DNA from: Scenedesmus sp. ARA3
Lineage: Eukaryota > Chlorophyta > Chlorophyceae > Sphaeropleales > Scenedesmaceae
NCBI GenBank assembly: GCA_004335835.1
Contig: RWJK01001689.1
Location: forward strand, 23,334 to 87,333
DNA: 64,000 nt
Reading direction: 5' to 3'
Under the pieces are notes generated by a model. The model saw only the letters and a program-made list of their open reading frames with translations, did not search any database and was not told the origin of the DNA. This document shows positions 16,350-29,129 of this stretch, in pieces. A program made the translations under genes and the position numbers. Position 1 is the first letter of the stretch. The number at the start of each line of letters is the position of its first letter.

Positions 16350-17584
16350 TCAATATCCACCTCCACGTGCCGCATCATCTAGCAGCGACTGATATGATTC
16401 GTGTGCCGCAGCGTTGCGCGCCAACTCTGCAGCAGCACCCTTGCCCTCGCTGGCTTTGGCCACCCGACGAGTTTTGATCTCAATGTGCAAGTGTCCTGCC
16501 AACTCCTCCCTGCCTGCTCTGGCTTGATCAAGCGGCCCATCCCAAGGGCTGATCAGCAGCACATCTAGTGCAGCCTCCAGGTCGTCTGCAGGCACTGCAA
16601 CAAAGATGCTCTGCTGCTGCTGCTGCTCTGAGGCCTCTTCGTCATCAGCTTCTGCTTGCACTGCCAGCATCTGCAGGTACAGCTGCTCAGCCATGTGGCG
16701 CCGCACCTGCAGGACACATTGCACAGCAACACAAGAGAAGCACATTCAGCAGAGCCACAAGAGAGAGGCGCAACTTGGTGCAGTGCGCGGGCGGCAGGTG
16801 CTGAGGATGTTTTGCATGTGCAACACAGAAGCAGCACAAGCAACATAAGCACTGAGCCATGCACACTATACTCCTGACAAGCATGTTCCAGCTGAGCAGC
16901 ATACTAACACACTCCCAGCAGCCTGAACTCAGCTCGTCCTGCCACTGCTGTACTAGCACAATGTGCAGCAGCACACCTTGGGGAAGCGGTTGACCAGCAG
17001 CACCATTACAGACTGAATGGCTGCAGCGCTGCAGTCTCCAATGCACGCCAGCTGGGCCATCAGCGCTGCACCCTCCAGCAGCTTTGACACATCGCTACAG
17101 CCACGCAGCTCCTGCTTCAGCTGCTGCAGCACACCCCATGCAAAATAGCATGTTGCGCCTGCAGCAGCAGCCTGCTTGCTGTCGCCGTTAGCGCTTGCCG
17201 CTGCTGCTGCTGGAGTTGCTGCTGCTGCGCTTTCAACCAATGAGCTGGGTACTGGCACAGCAGCAAAGCCAGCATGGGTGATGAGCAGCGCTGCTGTTCT
17301 GATAAGCGGCAGGGACAGCCGTTGCGACCTGCAGGCAGAACAGCAGGTCAGATGCCAGTTGTTTGGTGCCGCGTTTTAATACGTGCTTGCTGTCCAGCTC
17401 ACACGCCTCACAACGCGCATGAATGCGCCTTTACAACACATGTTGATACTGACACAAGCAAAGAGCATTAGAGCAGGTGTGTGCATGCCATGCGCACTGC
17501 ACCACGGCCGCTTACCCTGTTTGTGTCTGCCACAGCCGCAGCAACAATGCTGCCACATCCTCCCGCATGGACTGCTGTTCAGGC

Positions 17585-17627
<43 letters not shown>

Positions 17628-20600
17628 CCTCTTCCAGCTGCGACAGCAGCGCAGCAGATGCCGCTTTCGCCAGAGAAGCATCCACGCCGCCGATACTAGC
17701 CACCAACCCTTCCAGCAATGGCAGCCTGTACCACTGCAGCTGCAGCAGCCCACCCAGCTTTGCCACACACGCAAGCGAGGCAACGCCTGCGAGCTCCGCA
17801 GCATCCTCCGGCACAGCAGCAGCAATGGCGGCAGCGCCAGGCACTGCTGCAACTGTAGCCGGCTGCGCCAGCAGCTGCTGCAGCCTGATCAGTGCCACTT
17901 CCCGCAGGCGTGCAATGCGCTCTAGGGACTGCCGGAGCAGCCCACTCACAACTAGCAGAGCCAGCCGTCGGTGCAGCTGCGCAAAGCTGCTCTGCTGCCA
18001 GCTATCTGCCTGTGCCTGCTCTGGCTGCAGCTGCAAGCTTGCCACGCCTTGTGACAGTACTGCTGCTGCATCCTGCAGCTGCTGCTCCGGGCCAACATAC
18101 TGCGGCTGATGATGATGCTGCATGCTGCCGAGTGCCAGCACCAGCTGAGCCAGGCCTTCCATTGCTGCCTCCCTCACCCAGCTTCCCACATCGCCTCTGT
18201 TGTCTCTCGTGTAGTCTTCAAGCGCTGCCAGCAGTGCAGGCAGCACAGTGCCAGTGATTACCTGCATGGGCAGGGCAGGGCTGCTGCCGCGAGGCCCTGG
18301 CTGCTCTGCTGCTGCTGCTGCTGCCGAGCTGGCAACAAGCAGCTCAAGTGTGAGCTGCGCTAGGGAGGATACTGCTGCAATGCGGGTCTCTACCTCCAGC
18401 CCAGGTTGGGTTTCACCTGGCACCTGTTGCAGCAGCAAGTAACATTCAATAGCATGAGTGTCCAAACACAGCTCCTTTGGTGGCAGGCAGACTAGGCTGT
18501 GTTGCGCGCATAGCTTCTGTGCAAGTACGCGCTAGGTGTGCAGATGATGGAGCTGATATTAGGTTCATGTCGGAAACCATAGCTAGCACACAACCAGCGC
18601 CTTCTGCTGCATGTCAACAATGCCCAACCGCACCTGTGCAGCAGCCGCCAGCACTGCCAGTACCTCTGCTGCCTGCTGCCCCACAAGCTCAGGCGGCAGC
18701 ACCCCAAGCCCGGCAGCAGCACCCCTGCGGGCAGCTGGCAGGCTGTCCCTGTCTGTCAACCTGCCGCAGCACTGCTGCACTAAGGCCAACAGCTGCGGAC
18801 GCTGCACTGCATCCGCATGGAAGGCACAAGCATGTGCCCTCAGGGCTGCTACACCACTTGCTTGGATGCTGTTCTGCACATGGCCGAGGCAATCAAGCAC
18901 CAGCCGCAGCGCACATGTGTGATACTCTGGAGTGAGCGGCAGCTGCAGCGGCGGCCGCCGCTGCTTGCTGCTGCTGTCTTCCTGCTTGTCGCCGGCCCCT
19001 GCTGCTGCCTGTGGACCTGCATCTGCTTCAGCATCATCTGCAGCCTCCTCTTCTTCACCACCAGCATCATCCGGTGTCCCGCTGGATTGCTGCCGCTGCT
19101 GCATGCTGCTACTACGCTCCTGCTGCTGCTGCTGCCGCCTGCCCAGGCCAAACTGCACCAGCGGCACCACATCCAAACTGCCAACAGCAGCAGCAGCTTG
19201 CTCAACCAGCCTTGCTGCTGCCTCCCGCATAAGCTCACCACCTTTTCCCCTGTACAGCCCTGCTACCTCCAGCTGGCTGAGCACATTCACAACACCCTCT
19301 GCCACTGCCAGTTCTAAGCAGGCGCCCAGTGCCCCGTCACAGCTGCTGTCTGCCGCATGCTTTACGACTGCTGCAGCACGCGGTGGTATTGCTGCAGCTA
19401 GCGCCGGCAGCAGCTCTGCAACACCCAGCACTGTCCCAGTCCGCACTTCAAGGACATCGTCAGTCACTAGCTTCAACAGCTGCGGCAGCGCGCTCCCTGC
19501 CAGCTGTGCTGCTGCTACTGGTGCCAGCGCAGCAAGTCCCATTGCTGCCAATGCACAAAGCGCCCTGTCCCAGTGCCGCAGCTTCACATCTGCCAAGTGC
19601 TGCAGCAGAGCTCCCGTATACTCCGGGAACTGCGCCACGAATGGCGCAACATGCAGGTATGCATTGGCTGCATTGCCAACCGAATAGTAATCTGCAACTG
19701 CCAGGATCTCTAGTCCATGAGGGAAGCTGCCTAATCTGCCAACACATTCCTGGAATGCACTCGCTGCTGCGCGGCGGCAGTTGACTTCCCTGTCATAACA
19801 CGCCATCGTCAGCAAGCTAGATGACAGCTCAGCAACACATGCTGAGAGCTGCTGCGGCTCGTATGCCCGCGCCAGCGCCCAGCAGACGTATGCTGCTGCG
19901 TCACGCACGTGCGCGCCGACGCTGCAGGGCCCGCGCCGCACGTCGTAAGACAGCGCCTGCTGCAGCAGCGGCGAGAGGGATGGCAGCCGCTGCGGGGACA
20001 GGATGCTGCGGCGCGCCAGCTCAGCGATGGCTAGGCAGCCGCCATGCCACGCGGAGTCTGGCTCTGCAAGCAGCACAGCAAGCCACAGCAGGTTTTTTCA
20101 GCGAGCAAGCAGCTTTGTTGGTACATAGGCGCAAATAAATGGCCGCAGGTGCTATGCAAATGCACATGCGGAGGCAGCAACAGTGGGTCTGCAAGTGCAG
20201 AATAACTACCGTTAAATTTAAAGGCAGGCCACTTTGTTGCTAGCAATTCCTGCTGCAGTTGCTTGATTGTGAACACATGTTGCGCTTATACACGCATGTG
20301 TGCACACCTGAGGGCACAAGCAGCCCCAGCACGCCATCCGCCACCTCCCCTGCCAGCTGCAAGCTGCAGCACTTGTGTTGAACAATGAAGTACACATGAA
20401 AAAGACAAATTGTTATGTGCTCACCTGAGGGCACCAGCAGCCCCAGCACACCATCCACCATCTCCTCCGCCAGCTGCCAGCTGCAGGACTTTTGCAATGC
20501 AATGACATACACATAAGAAGACAACTTGCTGTGCGCGCACCTGAGGGCACCAGCAGCCCCAGCACGCCGTCAACAACCTCCTCAGCCAGCGTCAGCACTT

Positions 20601-22593
20601 GTGTAATACATTGAAATACACATACACGGATAGATTTGCTATGCGCGCACCTGAGGGCACCAGCAGCCCCAGCACGCCGTCAACAACCTCCTCTGCCAGC
20701 GTCAGCGGCAGGCAGCTGGCCAGCCGCCCCACGCCCTTGGCGGCACTCCAGCGCACCACAGTATCTCTATCACAGCAGCTGCTCAGCAGCACACCCAGCA
20801 CGTCTTCAATCTCCTCCGGAATCTCTGTTTCCGCTGCTGCTTCTGCTGCTCCTGCATCCTGCTGCGCCTCGCTGCCTAGGCCAGCTTCCGCTGTGCCTGG
20901 TGCTGCAGCTGTTTGGTCTGCTGCAGCACTTGCGCCTGTTGCGGCTGCCAGGTTGTGGCCTAGGTCTGCTGCTGCACGCACATGCCGCCAGCCCCCTAGC
21001 TGTGGAGGCAGCAGCACCAGCCCAATGCGCTGCACCAGCTTCACTGCGAGCTTCCGAGCCAGCGCATTGCTGCCCAAGCTGCTGCTGGCGCTGCTGCTGC
21101 TGCTGTCGTCGCCGAGCAGCGCTGCCACCTGCTGCCAGAGCTGCGGCGCCAGTGGCAGCAGCTGCTCTCGCCGGCCAAACTTAAAGATGAGTGCTAGGGT
21201 TTGCAGGATGCCTGGCAGCAGGAAGACAGTCGAGGGGCCTGCTGCTGCTGCCAGCGCCTGCTGCTGCCACTGCAGGAAGTCGATAAGGGCTGCTGCCATG
21301 TCCGGGCGTGTGAGCAGGCGTGCCAGCAGCAATGCTGCCATCTCGCGCACAGCGCCTGCAATATGAAAGCGGCGGTGCACCAGCTGATTGGCGCATGCTC
21401 TATACCGCTGATTGGATGCGCTTCACGTACGTTTGCATGTAAACACTGCAATTGGAGAGAAGCTGAGCGCAAGATCTAGGCCGCTGCTGCTGTGTCAGCG
21501 TTGTTGCAGACGAAACATACATGTATGCCTTGCAACCTGCATGCCAGCGCAGGTAATCCGTGTGTGCCAGCTACTGCCACTGTGCTTTGTGGCGTATGAA
21601 GCATACATAACATGACAATGCGCACCTGGGTGCTGCAGGTACGCCTGGCAGAGCCGCATGATCCTTCCTGCAAGCGGCGTGTATGCCAGCTGTGCCGCTG
21701 CCTTGCTGCTGTCACTGGTCACTTCGCTGTCCAGAATCACCAGGTCAAAGGGAATCAGCACCAAGATGGACAGCCACAGCAGCAGCACCGCCTGTGCTTC
21801 CCACAGTGCGATGCTGCTGCTGTCTCCGGAACTGTCTGCAGCTGCGCGTGCATCTGCTACAAAGCCAAGCACCTGCAAGCAGACAGCACAACAGGGATGC
21901 ATGAGCACCCACACACGAGTAACAAGCTGCACCATGTGGTGTTGATTCGATTCTGAAGAGCTTGAACAGGTGTGTACAAAGTGATCTACGCGGTTGCTGA
22001 GCAGACGCAAATGATGCATACCACAGGCGCGTCCTGCCTTTGCTGTTGCTGTGGCAGCAAAAGCAGCCTGTCTAGTTGGCAACAGGAGCCAGTCCTCACA
22101 GCACCACGACTCCTGACATCACACAGGCTTACCTGCAACACACGCTCGAGATCTGACGCTTCGTGTGGGAAAAAGCGCACAACTGTCTTGTAGCCACGCA
22201 CTGAGATGAGCACATGCAGCAGGCGGCAGATGTCCTGCACACTGCCTGTGTCTTGTGCGGTACTGGACAGTGCAGTGCGCCGCAGCAGCACTGCCAAGGG
22301 CTGCACGATACCCTCCAAGTGTCCATCAAGCAACTGAGGCTGCTCTTGGTACTTTGTGAGCTGCAGCAGGCAGAGCAGGTAGTAAGCAGTGCAGGCAGCA
22401 GCTGTTCTCAGCATCAAGTGCTGCAGTAAAGGATGTTGCCGCTTGCTGGAGTAGGAACCCGGTCAGCTGCACCAACAAGAGTGTAACAACCACTTACGAT
22501 GGCCTTGTAGCGGTCATAACAGGACCGGGCAGATGATCCACCGCTCCCCACGACAGCAGCAATGAGGGCTTGAATCTCAGCTGCCTCCTCCAT
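16350..22593 (-). CDS. TBCD: Tubulin-folding cofactor D
   Basis: Cofactor D captures beta-tubulin and, with cofactors C and E, assembles and recycles the alpha/beta-tubulin dimer. Exons: 22593-22498, 22360-22133, 21872-21626, 21355-20651, 20063-18634, 18423-17516, 17328-16977 and 16706-16350; phases close to 1440 residues, longer than typical (about 1200) because of Ala/Gln/Ser-rich inserts. Diagnostic segments are DTVVRWSAAKGVGRLASCLP at the end of exon 4 and, in exon 5, DSAWHGGCLAIAELARR, PCSVGAHVRDAAAYVCWALA and EVNCRRAAASAFQECVGRLG, then the N-glycine ADYYSVGN region, all hallmarks of the family; the rest is HEAT-like helical sequence. A (CTG)n run at 17587-17621 gives an alanine tract in exon 6. 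Intron 4 holds three copies of the exon 4 donor junction. Confidence 0.96.
17586..17621. repeat. CTG array coding for an alanine tract in cofactor D
   Basis: About twelve CTG triplets on the plus strand read as GCA codons on the minus strand, giving a run of alanines in exon 6 of the cofactor D gene between two helical segments. Length may vary between strains. Confidence 0.85.
20300..20605 (-). repeat. Three tandem copies of the cofactor D exon 4 donor junction
   Basis: The end of exon 4 (LAEEVVDGVLGLLVPSG) with CAG|GTGCGC ends at 20651. The same roughly 55 exon bases plus 55-60 intron bases recur downstream with GT donors at 20539, 20423 and 20306, spacing 110, 116 and 117. The copy nearest the real junction differs at only about two exon positions; the farther ones differ more, including EEMVDGVLGLLVPSG and GEVADGVLGLLVPSG. 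All keep GT after CAG. Confidence 0.93.
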
Positions 22594-23317
22594 GCAGCTT
22601 GCCTGCTTGCTGCTCGATCCTTTTCTATCACGTTAGACGCACGTAAATGCGATTATCAGCAGCTCAGTGTACGTGCATACGTCAGTCTTCACGCCAGACT
22701 GAGCAAACTTGCTGCACCTTCAGCAATTGGGGTCACGATACAGCAGCGCACTCCAATTTCGTGTGACGTCAAGTGTAGATCAAGCGAAGGTGCTCGTCAG
22801 CATGTGCTCTAGACTGGTCGGGTGTAGGGCTGTAACCCAACTTTGATTTTGGCGCCCACCATCACCCCCGAGTTCCGGAGCTGAAGGATCTCTGAATCGC
22901 TCTTCCAGTCCACCTTACATGGTTTGGCAGCAATTCTGGTCACTCACTGTCACCCAAACCAGCCATGCCAGCCGTGACATGGTAGCACTACGTCCAGCCC
23001 ACACCATGCAGGTGCATCAGCACTGGCTACGCAAACACAGCACACACACACAGCCCGCAACGTGTGCCAGGCGCACGTCCAGCATTCACCCCACCACAAG
23101 CAAGAGTATCCCGTAATGTGTCTACAGGTGCCACTGGCATCCCACACAATCACCCCCGAATTTGATGTTGATTGACAGCTCGCCCCGCAGCGCTATCCCT
23201 GCATGCCACCGCGGCATCCTGGCGCCTGCCCTTCACAAACCCTGACGCTCCTGGCAGCAAGAGATTCACCTCCGCGTCTCCCAGTAACCTGCCTGCAACA
23301 AACAAACCCAGCACCCG
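22594..23317. other. Intergenic between cofactor D and the next minus-strand gene
   Basis: About 0.7 kb with no supported exon. It should hold the cofactor D promoter at its left end and the 3' UTR of the next gene at the right. A minus-strand TGTAA motif (TTACA at about 22915) is a possible polyadenylation signal. Confidence 0.4.
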
Positions 23318-25178
23318 CTAGTTGCCCCGGAAGCGCCTGAAGCTGAGCACCTCCTGCACAGTCGCATGCATCGCAAAGTCGACGCCGCGTGTGCCGGTTG
23401 CAACCAGCATCTTCTTGATTGCCACAGCGCGCTCCCGCGCATCCATCGCCCTCGCTCCCTGCGCAAGCAGCCGCGCATCTACGTCATTCAGCAGCGCCCT
23501 CCAGTCATCGTCCAGATCTGCCTCTTCATATTCGTCCGCAATCTCGCTCTCTGCTGCGCTGGGCTCCGCCTGCAAGCCTGCTGCTACCCCGCCTGTAGCA
23601 CCAGCTGCTGCTGCGTGTTCGGCAGCGGGCTTGCTGCTGGCAACAGCCGCTGCCGCTGCTGCGGCTGCTGCCGCCACTGCTGCTGCATGGCCGCCTGGCT
23701 TGGCGGCAGCAGCTGCCCCGCTGCTAACAGGCGGCTGCTGATGGTGCTGCTGCTGCTGCTGCATCCACTGCTGCTCATGTTGCACATGTGGCACTGCGGG
23801 GTGCCCTTCCAAGGGGCTGCTGCCTGTTGGTGAGGCCATGCTGCTGTTGCCGTCCCTGGCCACCACGCTTGCTGGCAGCTGGTACTCTGCAGGCTCTGCA
23901 GAGCTTGCTGGGGAGGTGCTTTGCTGCGGACCCTGCAGCGGTGCAGCAAGCAGCAAAGAGCAGTAGGCAGTGCAGTATGTCCTCAGTGGTGATTCACTCC
24001 AACAGATACATCAACGCCTGCGGTCATCAAGGGCAAAACAAGCGCTACTGCTGCTGCCGTGCAGAGCAATGAGGATCGCCGGGTGTAACAGTGCCCAAGC
24101 GCTGCTGCACTCACCTGCAGCCAAGATGCTCCACCTGCCAGGTGTGGCTGCTGCCGCACTTGGTCGTAGTGCTGCGATGCGCGCAGGCCATGTTTCAGCG
24201 CGCCAGCGGACTCGGGCCCAGCTGCAGCTGCTGCTACCGCATACGGCTGGGAGTTCTGCGGGGCTGGCGCTGCGAAAGGGTTGTTGGCACTGACGGTGAG
24301 GTGGGCCTGCAGCAGCAGCATGCATAAGATGTGTGGCCGAAACGTGTGGGAGCCAGCTCTGCAGTATCAGCGGCACTTTGAAACCAGCTCATGCAATCAA
24401 GGTGACAGCGCCAGCCAGAGGACAGCAAGCATAAGGCAAGAAGTGTGCGACACACGCGCTCCCTTCAGAGTGTTTTGCCTGGCTTGGGTAGCACCAGAGG
24501 CACCCTTCCGCCGTGTAGAGCCGTGCCCACCTGGTCCTGCAAGCCCCTGCCATTGGTGTCTGCGCCAGCCTCAGTCATGCGCGAGCCGCCATGCGAGTGC
24601 TGAGCATGAAGGCCTGTTGCAGCAAAGGACATGCTCTTGGTCAGCGGCGAGTAGTACTTGGGCTGCGCGCCTGGCGCTGCTGGCAGGCGCGGCTTCAGTG
24701 GCGCTGCTGAAGACATTTGCAGCGCTGTCACTGCCGACGCTGGCTGGTGCAGCAGCGCAGCTGCACGGTAATCAGAGCTCAAGGGTGCCTGCAGCGGGCA
24801 AGGAGCAGGCAGGCGGGCACGGAAGCAGGTCAATCCACGATGCTGGCGAGTGATTGCTGTAAGGTGGATCTGCACTGCAGAACATATTTGAATGCGCCGC
24901 TGATAGCATTGGTTTTGCTCTGTAGGACTAGCTGCATTCTGTGCATGCTGCAATCCTGACAGTGATCATTGCTGGCTACAGAAGGCATGTGCAACGCTGT
25001 TGCTGACAAGATGCACAGCTTGTTTGGCACTCACTGCATCCATGTAGCGCAGCTGCTTGCGCCGCCTGTACCACTGTATGGCCAGCGTCAGTGCTGCTCC
25101 TAACAGCATGCCTGCTAGCGCAGACACAGTGATCCATCCCCCCACGCTGATGCCTGCGAGCTTTTGGCATTCCTGCAT
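23318..25178 (-). CDS. Single-pass membrane protein with long low-complexity tail (unknown); 5' end uncertain
   Basis: Four phase-0 exons are supported: 25178-25035, 24788-24531, 24306-24115 and 23932-23318 (stop TAG). From the ATG at 25178 the protein would be 402 residues: one membrane helix (VGGWITVSALAGMLLGAAL, about residues 13-35), a basic RRRK stop-transfer segment, then a Ser/Pro/Gln/Ala-rich region, an acidic patch (DEYEEADLDDDW) and a helical C-terminus (DARERAVAIKKMLVATGTRG). No family was recognised. An AAATGCAG|GA at the start of the first exon could be a splice acceptor, so an upstream extracellular exon is possible; 25498-25390 on the same strand has coding-like sequence (ELLQTQVGMLSSWTQVLPF) but no clear donor. 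The gene points away from the phosphatase at 26053. Confidence 0.55.
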
Positions 25179-26052
25179 TTGGAACAGCACACCCAAGCGC
25201 GTGCACGCGTGAAGCTAAACTAAATGCAGTTGGTCCAGTTTGGTGAGAAGATCAGGCTGGCCAACAGAAGTAGTTGGTGAGTGCGGCAAGCACCATCAGC
25301 TGATGCAGCCATCACAGTGGTGTACGCCAGCCAGCAGCGCAAGAATCACAGCACAGCTACCAAGCTGAGCAGACGTGACTTGCCAGCAACCCTGACATCT
25401 TCAACCATTGATCTGATGACCTCGAACGGCAGCACTTGAGTCCAACTGCTCAGCATGCCCACCTGTGTCTGCAGCAGCTCCCTTACTCCTGCCATGGCAA
25501 CGCCCTTCACCTGCTGCACCCAGCCTTGGCCTAACTTAGCACAGCACACAGATCATACAGCACGTGATTGAGGTTGAATAACAAATTAAAAGGTTCACCA
25601 CTCGAGCAGCTGAAAGTGATTCGGCAAGGTTCTGATTGAATAGGTCAGCTCAAAGCAGACATTGCCTCAAGCGCGTATAGCTATGATGTAGAGCTAACAT
25701 AGAACAGAGACGCACGGCATAGTGTTGCTGTGCTGCAGCAGCTTGACAGCTATCTGTCACGCAACTTGAAAGTTGGGCCAAACCCCTTAACGCCTAGCCA
25801 TGCAGAGAAACATTAAGCAGCCGTGCTGGTTCCATGAAAATACACCTTTCAATTTGTATTTCGTATTTGCTACTGCCGACACCATCGTTACGCTGCTGCA
25901 GTTTCGTCTCGAGGCACTTCTTGTTGCTGGTTGCCCACGGCTGGCATTGTTGCGACGTTATCCAGCATTTGATCTCATGCTGGACCAATGACGGATCGTC
26001 GCTGAGCTGCTGAGGCCGGAACTTGCCGCAACTCTGCGTGGCCTGCTCTGAT
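25179..26052. other. Divergent upstream region between the membrane protein and the phosphatase
   Basis: About 870 bases between two genes transcribed in opposite directions. The left half may contain an unassigned exon of the minus-strand gene (25390-25498). The right half (25560-26050) is more AT-rich than its neighbours and is the likely promoter of the phosphatase. No specific factor site is evident. Confidence 0.4.
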
Positions 26053-29000
26053 ATGGTTGAAGCTCTGTCGACTTCGGAATTGTGTAGCAGGTTTCCAGCT
26101 GCATCGATGCATGCAGTCAAGAGCGAGGCGGCTATCTTGGCAGGGACGGGAACGGACAGCAGCCTGGCAGCAAGCCTAGCAGCAGCTATAGATCCATTAA
26201 AGCAGCAGCATGGTGATGATCATGAGTACAACGCATGGCGGGTAAGCTGCTGCCTGCCGGGAGCGTGGTACTCCAGTGTCAAGGCCAAGCACCCTGCAAC
26301 GAGCTAACCTTGCCCTTATCATCGCAGGATGAGCACCCTTGTATTTTACAGCACTTCGATACGTTTTTGGAGCGCGTAAATGGCAAGAGGGTGGCCGTGT
26401 TCCTGGACTATGACGGTGGGTGTTGCAGTACCTGCTGCTGCTGTCCTGCCATATGCACATCAAGCTCTGCGTCTCATGCATGTTGCGTGCTGCTACCCAC
26501 AGGAACCCTGACTCCAATTGTCAACAACCCGGACAACGCTGTCCTGTCGCCACAGGTAGGACTGTTGCCTGTCCTGCAAACAGTTGGTTGCACTGGTGCT
26601 GTCGCTGTTGCGCTTGCGTGTTTTTGCTGGCCTGGCCTTGTGCGGCAGCAGCAGCATGTACATGCTTCTATTGCTGCAGCGTCTTGAACAACCAGCACCG
26701 GTTTCGGCTGAACAGAAGTCGCCTGCCAAACTGCTGCACATATGGTATCCCTTTTGGCTTTGCACCGTCGAAGGTGCTGCATTTTGTAGCTGATGCTGAT
26801 GCTGGTGTGTTGTCTTACTGACGCAGATGCGGGACACTGTGCGGCAAGTTGCGCACCTGTTCCCCACAGCCATCATCAGCGGCAGGGGGCGGGACAAGGT
26901 GGAGGGCTTTGTGCAGCTGCCGGAGCTGTTCTATGCAGGCAGCCACGGCATGGACATTGCTGGCCCAAAGGTGTGCTGGCAGTGTGTCAGTGCAGCACTG
27001 CTCAGCATCATCGTTATCACCAGCAGCAGCAGCAGTAGCAGCAGCAGCAGCTTAATCAGGGCGTGCAAGTGGGATGACTCGTGTATGTGCACGCGCAGCA
27101 TGCACAGCAGGGTAAAGTCGGGCAACAGCAGAAGCAGAAGCACCTGCACCTGTACCTGCTTGTGCAGTGCGCTTAAAGGGAGGCGGTGTGGATGCACATC
27201 ATGTCGTGTGACTGCTGCTGACGCCAGTGTTGTATGCGCGTGCTGCGTGCAGGACGACCACTCAAACCTAACGCCGCACAACTTCCAAGCAGCAGCAGAG
27301 TTCAGGCCCATGATAGACCAGCTCTACCATGACCTGTGCAAGCGGTGAGCAGCAGCTGTAGCAGAAGAGCAGCAACAGCAGTAGTAGTAGTAGGAGCAGC
27401 AGCTGCTGAGCTGCAGCAGCGCGAGATGCGTAATGCGTCAGTAGTAACATCAACGTCTTTCCGGCATTGCGCCCCTGTCACGGGTTAGCCCAGTGAAGTT
27501 GCCCGTGACACTGGTGGTAGTGAAAACATGGCAAACTGCATTCCGCAGGAGTGCGCGCGCAACACCTTGCCTTCCATAGCAGCTTGCCATGACAATATAA
27601 GCAGCACCACATCCTTTGAACCTTTGATCGCGCGTGTTTGTGGGGTGGTGGCTCGGTACAGCAGGCCTGCCAGTACTGGCACCCTCAGCCGACCATAGTC
27701 ATGTGTTGGCATAGTCATCACACTCTGCACATGCCGTGCTGCTGCTGCTGCTGCTGTGGTCTACGCAGGTTGCAGGACATCCCGGGCGCCAGCGTGGAGC
27801 ACAACAACTTCTGCGTGAGCGCGCACTTCCGCAACTGCGCCACCGAGCACTGGCAGCAGGTGGTGGTGGCTGTGAATGAGAGTGTGGCTGCGCAGCAGGC
27901 GCAGCTGCATGTCACGCGCGGGCGTAAGGTGCTGGAAGTGCGGCCGCAGGTGAGGCTCGGCTAGCAAGCATTTGCTATGTGTTGCACGTTGCTATGTGTT
28001 GCACGTTCAGCCAGCGCAGCTGGCTGATTACAATGGTGGAAGTGCGGCCGCAGGTCAGGCTTGGCTGAGCGTCCTGCTTGCTGTGCGTGCTGGGCTAGCA
28101 TAGCAGGCAGATCAAGCAACAGCTACCAATGTGTCTTCTGTGCCTGGTACAATGCCAGAAGGGCGTGCTGTATGGATGCACAGCTACGGCAGGAGGGAAC
28201 ATGCACAGCGCTTCGTGCCGAGTGTTTCATCCTCCTGGGACTGCATGCCTGCTGTTGATGTTTGGTGCATGCATTTACTGCTGCCGCTGCTGCTGCCAGG
28301 TGGACTGGGACAAGGGCCGTGCACTGCTGCACCTGCTGGAGGTGCTGGGCCTGCAGCAGCAGGCTGACGTGCTGCCCATCTACATCGGGGACGACAAGAC
28401 AGACGAGGACGCGTTCCGGGCGCTGCAGGACCACACAGGTGCGACACCTTGGTGATTACGGTTGCATGATTTAAAATCGTTGCTGCTACATTGTGCAGGC
28501 AGCTTTGCTGCTGCTGACGGTGCGTGGTCTACTGAAGCTGGTCGGTGCAGATGGTGGCAGCTGCAAGGCTGGTGACGCTAGAGAAGAAGCAGGGGTTTGT
28601 GACTGCGTAAAGTAACAGCATGGCACTCAGCTGCACAGGGCATGCACAGCAGCACCTGCTGCCGCTTTTCTGAATGTATTGCTCCTGCTGCTGTCTGCTG
28701 CCTTGCATTCCTGCAGGCATTGGCATCCTAGTCAGCACCAAGGCCAAGCCCACAGCAGCAGCATTCACAGTACGGGACCCTGAGGAGGTTGCAGCATTCC
28801 TGAAGATGCTTGTGCAGTACGGCACCAGCAGCGGCAACGGCTGGTGGACGCACCAGGACGCATGCAATGGCTGGGCTCCAGCACACTTGCGGCACAGCAG
28901 CAGCGCACCCGCAGGCTTGGCAGCGCTTGCTGATCTGGCGCCGCAGCTGCTACGGCCAGTGATGGCGCCTGCCGGGCAGACAGACGTAACAGCAGCAGTC

Positions 29001-29129
29001 GCGGCAGCAGTGCTGCGGCCGGCAGCAGCAGCGGCAGCAGCGGCGGCGGCTGTGGCTGGCAGTGGCGGCGCAGCAGCTGCCCCAGCAGCAGATGCAGCGC
29101 CGGTAGCAGCAGCAGCAGCAGCAGACTAA
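26053..29129 (+). CDS. TPP: Trehalose-6-phosphate phosphatase (HAD family)
   Basis: It hydrolyses trehalose-6-phosphate to trehalose. Exons: 26053-26241, 26328-26415, 26503-26555, 26827-26970, 27253-27344, 27769-27949, 28300-28438 and 28717-29129; phases close to 432 residues. HAD motifs are present: FLDYDGTLTPIV (nucleophile Asp90, acid/base Asp92), [10 protein letters not shown] (motif II, Ser128), VDWDKG (Lys254) and [12 protein letters not shown] (motif IV, Asp280/Asp281). The family sequences YAGSHGMDI and [13 protein letters not shown] are also seen. No synthase domain is fused. The C-terminus after about residue 350 is a disordered Ala/Pro-rich tail. The start ATG at 26053 gives a short Ser/Ala-rich N-terminus. 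Intron 6 carries a copy of the exon 6 donor junction. Confidence 0.97.
27350..27415. repeat. CAG/GTA-rich simple sequence in phosphatase intron 5
   Basis: Imperfect AGCAGC/GTAGTAGTAG repeats follow the exon 5 donor at 27345. They have no coding role. Confidence 0.6.
28024..28075 (+). repeat. Copy of the phosphatase exon 6 donor junction
   Basis: The exon 6 end GTGGAAGTGCGGCCGCAG with its GT at 27950 recurs with GT at 28054, 104 bases downstream, where the donor reads GTCAGG. Flanking intron bases (GGCTNGGCT) are copied too. A separate perfect 17-base tandem repeat of GTTGCTATGTGTTGCAC type lies between them, at about 27973-28007. Confidence 0.85.
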
